Positions 1 to 9,280 of a stretch of DNA of 64,000 nucleotides are shown here, piece after piece (the first letter of the stretch is position 1; the number at the start of each line of letters is the position of its first letter). The notes under the pieces were generated by a model. It was given only the letters and a program-made list of their open reading frames with translations, searched no databases and had not been told where the DNA came from. A program made the position numbers and the translations under genes. Source of the stretch: Erodium maritimum (lineage: Eukaryota; Streptophyta; Magnoliopsida; Geraniales; Geraniaceae); contig OY997588.1 of the NCBI GenBank assembly GCA_963921825.1, positions 5,904,001 to 5,968,000 of the forward strand, written 5' to 3'.

Positions 1-855
1 TGTTCTGGTGAACTGGCAACTGCAATAGAAACAGATAAAGTTTTAATATATAATAATACTCAACTTGTAGTTTCTGAGCTACGGAGAGAGAGGAAGCCAA
101 GGCCATCAAGCGTTGACTCGAGTCCCATGAATTTGGTTTCTGCAAAGAAGAAAAAATGAGGACATTTTGGCCCATTCTGAGTAGTGAGTACTCCATACAA
201 AACAATTATAATAATTGTTCTGAATTAAAACTATAAATAACGTATTTAAAAATAAACCACAATTGGTTATGAAGTAGACATCAGCATGTATGATGACATA
301 AAATATTCTGAGAACACATAAACCAAGACAAATGGTAATGCTTGAAAGGGAGAATAACAGTCAAATATCATTAAAAACAATTACAAGAAGGGACAGACCC
401 TAATAAAAGAAAGGAAATTGCTCTAAAAATTCATTGCGCGCATTGGTTAACTCTTCCGTTGCATCAACTAGGACATAGCTACTTGAAGGAACATTTAGGT
501 GTTGCAAAAACTATTGAGGAGCCTCAGGCCCTCTGACCATTAGTGAAAATGTAAACATCTATTTCTGCTATCCAAGAAGTGATCCTCTAAGTCCAATGGA
601 ACAGTACCCGTGTTAAAAATTAGTGTAAAACAGAATCAACTTAATGCTAGATCAAACGGTTAATTTTACAGGAACACCTAATTATGCCAAGAAATTTTTA
701 TTTGAAAAGACTCTTACAATTACAAACATAACCCAGAATCCAATATGACATTGGAGAAATCAGCTAAGAGAAATGAAATATCGAAAATCACTGAATCTGA
801 ATCATGGGTAGTCAAAGACACCCTCTTGCGTGTGTTTCTGGTGATTTTATTGCCT
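1..855. other. 3' flank of the GH32 gene, no gene seen
   Basis: AT-rich sequence beyond the stop codon of the GH32 gene. The part nearest that gene probably holds its 3' UTR. I see no long reading frame, RNA gene or repeat that I can name. Confidence 0.5.
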
Positions 856-3532
856 TCAGAGTTCATCATTAGAGATAGCGTCATTAGTCAGTTCTGATGC
901 TCTATACCTTAAACTATCTTTGTTTCTGAGATGGGCTTTCTTCATGCTCCAAGCACTCAACCTTGAAATCACTACATCTTCGGTTCCATTGTTAAATACA
1001 TGCAGGTACACATCTTTATCATTTGCCAATTTTGGGTAAACTCTAGCAGTGATGCAAGCTTTCCCTTGTCCACCAAAACTCTCAACAATTGAGTGGTCAA
1101 TCTGCAAGAGAAAAGTAATTCCTTAAACAAGATTAATACAATAAGTCATTTAAATTACTTGGAAGGGGAAAAGTATAATTAACATACCAAGCTTCTTAAA
1201 GAAATCTTTTCAATGCGAGGATCTATATCAACAAAAGCTCCAAATGTTCTTTTATCTAACCCAGTTCTTATAGAAGACCTGTAGGAGATGTCGAAAAAAT
1301 TGAACAATTAGCTGATCCACAAGAACATGAGTTTTGCACCATCAGATAAGGAGGAAAAGGAAATTAAACACTTTCAGGGTAAACATTAACCTGCTCTGAT
1401 CACTACACATGAGCACTACATATCCACTGTGGCTTCTGAATATCCGAAAAAATACAGCAGTGTGCTCTGTTAAGTCCTTAGATGCAAGAACTAACAAACC
1501 AAATGGTCCCAGGCTTCCACTGGTTTTTGAATTTTTATCATTACACAGCTGTTCAGGGTCATCCCAGCTAGGGTTCATCATTTCAGCTGCATGTAGATTA
1601 GGCACTTCGAACAAAACATCTACATCAGCCTTTCAAAAACACAGAAACACAGTTATGAGTATATTGCAAATGCAGTACAACATTGATCTAATACCTAATT
1701 ATGGGGAATAAAAGAAGATAAACATTCAGTCATAGCCTGATGAAATACTTAGATGTATATGATTCATCATGGCTCACCTGTGATGCTGTAATACCAGCAA
1801 CTTCAACCACTGATCCACCCTTAAGTGTCTTGTCATGGATATTGATTTCCTTATCATGTAAAGTCTCAATCTCTTCAATTGGCCACTGAATTAATTGTTT
1901 CCCACCTCTATCCAGCCAAAGAGTTCTAGGTATTGTCTGCAAATCCAAGCATAAGAACATTATCTATAAAGGGTATGATGACAAATTTTAAGTTTCAACT
2001 TAAAAGACTTAACATTTGGTTAACAGAAAATAGTTAAACACATTATCCTAATTACCTGTATTCCAGCCCATCCTTTCTCTACATCATCTTTCGAGCTATC
2101 AGACTCATTCGCCCAACTCCACAGGATTCTCCTGTCCTTGGCACTATCAAAGAATGATTTTGAAGCATAAAATTTTCCATAATCAAACCTTGTTGGGTCA
2201 GTTTCAGGAACATATTTGTCCATATCAGAAGAGTAAGTCCCAAGTTGGTAAAAGTCATGAGCAACATCAGCATGGCTTGCTTTCATTACATGCTTGACAT
2301 TCTGACCATGTACTGAAGTATCAACCCCATTGGTGCTATTAAGAGACACAGGAAAAAAGTCCGGACATTCCCACATTCCAGGTGTTGCTGCTGAATATAA
2401 CGGATTTGGATGCTCGGTCCAATGAATAAAATCCTCACTTGTATAGAGAAATGCCAATCCACGCTCCTTTTTGTAACTTCCAACAGTTACCCTCCATTTT
2501 CCATCTGGGCCCTGCCAAGCAGTGGTTGGGTCTCTGAAGTCATCAGGTGCAATTCCTTGGGGTGGAGTCATGATAGGATTTCCAGAAAACTTAACCCACT
2601 CTGTTAGGAATGGGTCATTTGGGTCCTTTGGTGTGGCCAAGTTCTGCACCTGAGTACCATTAGCATCAATTCCAGTGTATAAAATGACGGGTCCTTTTCC
2701 AGGAAGGATAGTAACTGAACCAGACCAGCAGCTTTTGAAGTCAAATGGCTCCGATGGCTCAAGAGCATGATCAAGGTGAATCCAATTCACAAGATCATGT
2801 GATATAGAATGTGCCCATATCATAATATCACCAAATACAGCACCATTTGGGTTGTATTGGTAGAACAAATGGTAAAGTCCGTTATAGTACATTGGCCCTA
2901 GAAACAAAACATCATATAACAAATCAAGCTCAAAATTGATTCCTCCAAATCCCTTCTCTTAACCTAAATCCACTGAGTTCTTACAATAATAGAAATGTCA
3001 ATCAATCAACCCACAAAAGGGAGTTAGCAAAAAGCATCCAAATGTTCCATTCTCCAACACAATTTAACCAGTAGTGATTTGCATAAATTACACAAAGCTA
3101 TGAATAAACTAACTAGCCGATCATTTTGATCAAAGGAGTGCATCTAGAACAAAAAAGAAGCCAAAAACTGAAGTGGGTTGAGCCAAAAACTTACCATTAG
3201 GATCTGCAAAACCAAAAGCTCCCGTTTACAGATTCCTCCATGGACACATGTTGAAGAACAGAAAACAAACAATATCTGAAACCCATAAAAAGGAACACAA
3301 AAAGGAAAGAGAAGGGTTTGAAATAAGAATCAAACACCATACCATTGAGCCAGTTTTGGGGCGATTGGAAGTGAAAGGAAGTTCTGTAAGGCTGCTCCGC
3401 AACCTCGGGAGAGCCATCAGCTTGAGCTCCCCCAAATTGAGCGCTGATCAAAGCACAGCAGAGCCCAACAACCAGAGCAGCATAAGCCACACCCATGACT
3501 GTTCTGGAGAGGAAGAAATTGCTACGACCCAT
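856..3532 (-). CDS. GH32 cell-wall invertase / fructan exohydrolase-like enzyme
   Basis: Hydrolyses terminal fructosyl bonds of sucrose or fructans in the apoplast. Seven exons join in frame to 591 codons: 3532-3343, 3203-3195, 2897-2056, 1936-1778, 1629-1391, 1278-1188 and 1101-856. The second exon is the 9-nt mini-exon of plant invertases, completing the NDPNG nucleophile motif. Other family landmarks are a hydrophobic N-terminal signal segment (about residues 12-31), FRDPTTAW, and WECPDFF with the acid/base Glu; its Pro is typical of cell-wall rather than vacuolar forms. At the position where invertases carry an Asp-x-x-Lys pair after GTY, this protein reads [10 protein letters not shown], so both residues are replaced. 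From family knowledge that favours fructan exohydrolase over invertase activity. The C-terminus is NDEL. Length and all splice phases are normal, so the gene looks intact. Substrate is inferred. Confidence 0.95.
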
Positions 3533-3604
3533 GATGATTATACTTCTGTGGACCCAATGGCTATTGCTATTGCTTTGCTTTTATGGTCACTTGGGGCTCT
3601 CTGA

Positions 3605-4090
3605 TTGATCCATGGACTTGCTTTTAATAATTAATAATCTCCAAGTCTTTTATTAATCTTTTTTTTTTTGTAATGGACAATGGTGCCAGATCAGCCCAAA
3701 TGTCACTGTACAGTACTTGGAACATTAACAAAGTTTTTGCTTATGTATTGATTAGTGTGTATCTCTAAACTAGAGAATGAGATGTAATCATTTATTAATT
3801 CCCTAAGTCTTTTGTTTAGTGTCCATTCTTGTTGTATTTGAAAATGGCTCCCCTACATTACTTTGAATCACTTATCTGTGAGGTTTTAAAACCATTGGTA
3901 TGATAATCAAGGTTCTTGTTTGTATGGCCGTTTTTGAAGATAAGGTAGATTAATTACAAAGTAAAAAGTTTGTAGGTTGGAACCTGAATAAAATCGAGAT
4001 CGCAGTCATAATCGAAATAAAGGAAAGCAACGAAAACATAATCAGAAGAGTATAAAATGAAACAGGTGTCAAATGAGAATGCAAAAGGTC
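3605..4090. other. Intergenic, upstream of the GH32 gene
   Basis: AT-rich sequence that should contain the promoter and 5' leader of the minus-strand GH32 gene. No reading frame or named repeat was seen. I could not point to one convincing TATA box. Confidence 0.35.
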
Positions 4091-4099
4091 CCCCATAAG

Positions 4100-5690
4100 A
4101 CGAACGGTACCGGAAGAGTGACAACCGTTTTATGAGTATCTTATGAAAGACCGCATATGAGGCTTGGGTTGCCCGTCGTTAAGTAGCTGGTTTGGCGCAA
4201 CTGGATTGGCTCTTGTCCTGGTGTACAAATTTTCTCGTGCCCTCCCTCAGATAGATGTGAGGGATCTGAAAAGGTGAAGCATGTTGTAATCCGATCGATC
4301 TGACAGGAGACGAGTTGATACTTGGTGGCGGTAGCACCACCTCAGACGGGATAACTGGGAAGTATCGACTCAACTATCTCCCTCCCCCGTAGGTGATCAT
4401 TTGTCCAGGTGAGGGGTGCTTAACATGTCACCTGGTGAGTTTTTGTGTACGAAGTTGGCGACTCTATCTTCGTTTTCTTTCCGGTAGAATATGGGTTTCT
4501 TCCAACCCTCTATGGATTCTCCTTCACCTTTCAAATCATATCATGTTGCTCTTTTCCAGTCCTTTCTGAGCTGGTGAAGATTGGATTGATCGGGGGATCT
4601 CTATTTCTGTTCGACTCCCAAGTGAAACTGGATGTGGGGCCCGATAAGTCTGGATAACGTTTCAGACCCTATCTTGGGGTACCGGAAGTGAGGGAGGTGC
4701 CTCAGTCGAGTGGTGTGGTGGGGGGACTGGATACCCAATCCCTAGCGTTATGGACTTTATCCCAAGTTACCGATATGTTACTTATCGGGAGAGATGCGGT
4801 CTTTGATGGCTATGAAGTGCCCGTCTTAACGGAGTTGATGGTCCCAAGAGAGATGGATTCCCCCTGATGAGGAATTTTAATAGACGGGAGGGGGAATGGG
4901 ATCTCACCCTGCTCCCGATCAAGGTTTGTAGTGGGTTGTCATGTTGGGGTTTAAAACCGAGGTAGTCGCCAACTACAATTTTGGGGTGCTTCAACCCCCC
5001 ACCCCTACCCCCTCCTTCCTGGTCCATATACCTTGGAAATAAGAACGTTGATTCCACATGACACAATCTCTTGATATATGCCTTATGCGTCCACAATTAT
5101 AACAATGTTCATGTAAAAGTTCGTAATTGAAAGTGACTAGTACCAGATAAGATCTTTTCCTATTATGAGCAAGAAACAATTGTATCCGGAGGGCTCCATT
5201 CCATTCCCATACTAATTTTTCAGTGGCCACCTTTAGAAACGTTCCTATTTTTTCCTATAAGTTATCCTACCTCTGCGTTCTTTGCTCATGAGGCTAGATT
5301 TTGGACCCTAACCCACAACCAAGTAAGGGTAAACAAGATCTCCTTGGGGGGAGTGGGGGCTCAATGGGTCGATTCTAGTGAGGATTAACAGTGGGGTTCG
5401 ATATCTCGTCGTCTAGGACAAATTGTAGCTCCTCCTCCGCCTAGAAAAAGAAGAAAGTCACTTGATCCCCCATAGACCGGTCTTTCATTAATGGAGTCTT
5501 CCAAACGTCCTGCATTATGCTGCTTAAGGCCGAAGAAAAATAGTTCTAACCCATAATTAGAGTATCGCCCAACAAAGTCTAGGGCACCGAGTGTTTCATC
5601 CGAGATGTGAAGCTCCTCCAACGAAAGGGCACCAGACGTATTCTCCATCATCACCGTGGAGGGATCAGGGACGGCTATCAAGCAATTATA
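4100..5690 (-). pseudogene. Decayed LINE ORF1 (DUF4283/CCHC-type) relic
   Basis: A GC-richer block on the minus strand holds broken pieces of a plant L1-type ORF1. The clearest is at about 5230-5080: a segment ending YELLHEHCYNCGRIRHISRDC-like with the zinc knuckle order C-x2-C-x4-H-x4-C, which in this family follows a DUF4283 domain. Upstream on the same strand (5681-5385) lies a possible ORF1 N-terminus. Frames shift between the pieces, and no reverse transcriptase was recognised. Boundaries are approximate, and no target-site duplication was found. Confidence 0.55.
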
Positions 5691-6187
5691 GGGGGAATGG
5701 ATTACTATGTCCTTTTGGTCATCAATTCATGTCTGATTCGCCAGGTCACGACATGACCTCGATTGGTCGTCTTTGGATCTCCGGTGTTGGGGTCTCGTGA
5801 ACGACCGTCATAGAAGGAATCGACCCTTCATCTTTACGCATCTCAATGCCCGGAGAAAGGGCCATTATATGATGTCGTGGGGGCTAGGCTTGTTCGGCCT
5901 CAGTCTTGTCTTACATTGGCGCTTATCGGAGGCATGTTACGATTGTAATGGTGAAGCTTGAAGGAAGGCGTCAAATACAATTGGAAGGGGCGACAATGTT
6001 AAGGGAGAAAGGATTTGTGATGGTGCGGTAATGAATGGGGAAGACAGTAAGAAAGGTAAATGAACTAAGGGAAGAGAAGGAGGAAGGGGTGGATGGAAGG
6101 ACTTTCAGCGTTACATGAAAGAGAAATGAGATAAAATCATTATCTGCCTTTAGGAGCATATAGAGAATAATATATGCTTTGGATCGC

Positions 6188-6356
6188 TCACATGGGTTAG
6201 CCTAGTGGTGAATACCTCTTCACATCTCACCTCTCCTTGAGGTCACAGGTTTGAAACCCGGTGGGTACACTTACTTGGGAGTAAGTGTGGGTGTTGGATG
6301 GTGGGTTAGATTAGGCTAAAATATGATTTCCCTGTGATTCTCTCTGATAAAAAAAA
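6188..6356 (+). mobile_element. tRNA-derived SINE
   Basis: The head looks like a Pol III promoter. A-box-like TAGCCTAGTGG lies at 6198-6208 and B-box-like GGTTTGAAACC at 6248-6258, the latter one mismatch from consensus. A tRNA-unrelated body follows, with an A-rich tail near 6346-6356. The box spacing of about 50 nt suits a plant SINE rather than a working tRNA gene, and no cloverleaf closes around it. A target-site duplication was not clear. Confidence 0.65.
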
Positions 6357-6359
6357 TAT

Positions 6360-7325
6360 GGAAGCATATTTTTTTGTAGAATTTGAGTTTATCGTCCGAG
6401 AGTAAATTGTCAAATGTATAATATTTTTGTTAATATAAGATGAAATCATTATGTACCTCTTTTTTATCAGCAAAGTAGTATATAAAACATGCTCTTTGAA
6501 GTAAAGAGCAGGGTGAAATAAAAGAAGAGCAATCCACTCCAATAGGATCCTCAAGGACAGATCTCAATAATGTGACATAACACATAAACCAAACCAAAAC
6601 AACACCCAACAAGGGAAGAAGATGAAATACAACAACATCAATGAAAGAAAACAACAAAAGATCTATAACCTATATTTATCAAACATGAAGCACTAAAAAA
6701 ATAAAAGGTCTTAGAACTTGGATTCACAAACTTGAAGCACAAAACCGTAGTAGCGTCAAAATCCCAAAAGACACCTGAACCCTACCCTGTGCCAACATGT
6801 ATGACTGATTAACGCGTGTATCTTTTCACTAAAAATAAGATGTAAATATTAAATAATAGAATAAATCTGATGTGTATGAATATGAGTGCAATATATGATT
6901 CTTGTCTATACTACTGACACCAAAGATGAAAATAACTATAATAAAATCAAAATTTGGAAGAAAGTTGTGTTTTAGAGTGTTTGAAAATGTGGATTGCCGC
7001 GCTTTAATCCAGTATTTTATTAATTTAGTTCATCAATAATTACAAAAATGTCAAATTATACATTAACCATTATACTGTAACGTGCCTCTCAAAAAAAATT
7101 ATACTGTAACGTGAGAGATTTAAATTGTTTCGTGCTTTAATATTTTAAAGGAAATTCCATTAGAAATAACCCTTAACCATGTGCCACTGCCAGCTACAAC
7201 TACACGACAAAAGAAGATATTTTCGGGTTGGAATATCCGCTACAGTGCCGCATATACTAGGGACAACACTACCACTCAGAAGTCATATTTCGGAAAAAAA
7301 ATCATATTAATTTTCTTAGAACAGA
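6360..7325. other. Intergenic, nothing recognised
   Basis: AT-rich DNA with scattered short A and T runs. No gene, RNA or named repeat could be supported. Confidence 0.4.
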
Positions 7326-7329
7326 ACGA

Positions 7330-7760
7330 ATTGTGTGTAAACCATATCGTCGAATCGTGATTTAACGGTTCGCAGTTCGTCGTTCGGTGCATTGTGAGAT
7401 ACCGATTTTGTGAATCGTGAACCGTTAAATCACGGTCCCGGTCGCGAAAACAACGCGTAATTACGGTTCGCCGGTTCGCGAACCACAATTCGCGCGCTAT
7501 CCAATCGTGAGACGACACGTGGTTTCGCAGGGTCAAAAAAATCCGACCGTTGGCAATCGGATAATGGTAATATTTTTTAATCATTTAAACACACAAATTC
7601 CATATATAAATACACTCTCTCATTCTCCAATACCACCAACATTATCCTCTCTATTTTTTTTCCAAAATCAAAATTTTCTCTTTACATTTTTATTCAAAAT
7701 GTCTGACGAGGAGGATCCATCATATGAGGAGCTGACAGTCTAAATGCGTTTGGTGAAAGA
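7330..7760 (+). mobile_element. 5' module of a DNA transposon: subterminal repeats plus promoter-like leader
   Basis: Between 7340 and 7500 the motif GAATCGTGA/AACCGTTAAATC and its inverse recur many times. A TATA-like stretch (TATAAATACAC near 7604) and a pyrimidine-rich leader follow, then a start codon at 7699 with a short frame. The same arrangement is seen at 29340-29690, where it precedes a PIF/Harbinger transposase relic, and in inverted form at 21600-21960. I infer the 5' end of the same element type. The reading frame after 7699 is broken and was not identified. Confidence 0.45.
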
Positions 7761-8149
7761 ACGATTTCGATAAAATATCGAGAGAAACATACAAAGATCG
7801 ATGTTAAGGTAAGAACAATGGCATGAATTTTTCAGGGGAGAGAAATACTAAAATAATCAATTTGAGGACATAGAGAGCGTTGATAATCGTAGGATTTTAC
7901 CATGGCTTGTGTCGTTAATCAAAGACATTTTAAAGGAAAAAGAATGTTACTTTGTTCTTCCTACCACTGTTTCTAGTCTCCTACCATAGCTCTTAATCCA
8001 CCAATTAGAGAGGTAGTTATAGGAGGTCCTTATTTAAACTTCCTATTACTTTTCCAAATAACTATATAAATTATTATCATTGAAGATGTTTTGAACGAAA
8101 ACTTGAAGCATTTTTCTTTGTAGTTGATTTTTCTACAAAGAATTATACA

Positions 8150-9180
8150 CGGATGGAGCCGCTAAAAGTTCTTTCTAAACTCTTTAGGACATCGAACTTC
8201 TTAGGGGTTGAATTCTCGCAGTCGCTGATCATTCCTCCGACCGACGTGTGCCCCCGTGCTCCTGCCTCAGGTTTCGCATCAGTCCCGACCGCCATCTACC
8301 ATCCCCTTGCGTTGCGCCCTCCCTGGTACGAACATATTTCGTTTCCTTTTTCTGGCGTTATCGCATCTCAATACCCCGGTGATCAACGACCTCCATGATC
8401 GTCCCGACCGGGTTTCCTCTGACGCCGAGCCACGCACGGTCCCTCCTCGGCCGAAATCAGCCATGGTACCCGGGCGCTTCCCCTTTATATTGAATACAAT
8501 TGGAGTTTTTTCCGGCACCGTGTACCACGTGACCACATCACAGGACACGGATCTGATCCGGAGGCACCCACCGGCCAACCCCCCTCGCGAGCAACCCACC
8601 CCGGGATTTGTCTCGCCTGACAATCAGCAACCAGTGATGCAACCTCGTCGGCGTGAGCAAGCACATTCTCCGGCCTGGCCGAACATGCGGCTGCCCCATG
8701 CTGAGTTGGGGAAGGCAACGTCGCGGCTCCGCGACACGTTGGAGCCCCGTCAGATCTATTCGGAGCTGAGGGACGAGGAGGTGACCCAGGATTCACAAAC
8801 GGAGGTGTTACAGCCTCCTATGGAAGAATGAGAAGACCCGGCGGGGGTGGGAGGGTCCGATTACGGACTATACCCACAGACCCGGTACTGTCGGTGCTGG
8901 GAAGTCTCGGGAAAGCCGCAATCAGAGCACTCATTTCAAGCTTGCCTTATGTTTTTTACAATTCTAGTTTGGGGTGATTAGTTCATTTCGATTGTTGGAC
9001 TAGTTATTTTTTGTTTGGTACTTTTGAAACGTCGGTAAGGGGAACTCTTGAGTTCAGATCTGCGATTAAAGCGAACTATTTCTACGGATCAATTGGCGTC
9101 TGGTGGATTACGGTCGATTGGGACAAATATCTGGAATCCTGGACAATTATACCCTAACCTGTAAGGGTTACATTTTATAA
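8150..9180 (+). pseudogene. LINE-like ORF1 tail and 3' UTR relic
   Basis: A GC-rich coding-like block (open for 191 codons at 8256-8831) is followed by about 350 nt of leader-like non-coding DNA. The 3' part shares blocks with the end of the element at 40046-42349: a stretch around ATTGTTGGACT and a later ACTATTTCTACG block occur in the same order in both. I therefore read it as the 3' part of another copy of that family. No zinc knuckle or reverse transcriptase was seen here, and both boundaries are approximate. Confidence 0.4.
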
Positions 9181-9280
9181 TAATACAATACTCCATCTAC
9201 TCGTTTTTTTTTAAAAAAAAACATTTTTCTTTTGTTAATTCCAAAAAACAAATCTCATTTCTTTTGCTATTTCCGATAAT

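Noticed and set aside
6198-6258. tRNA gene
   Set aside because: A and B boxes are present, but the arms do not form a cloverleaf and an A-rich tail follows. A SINE explains it better.
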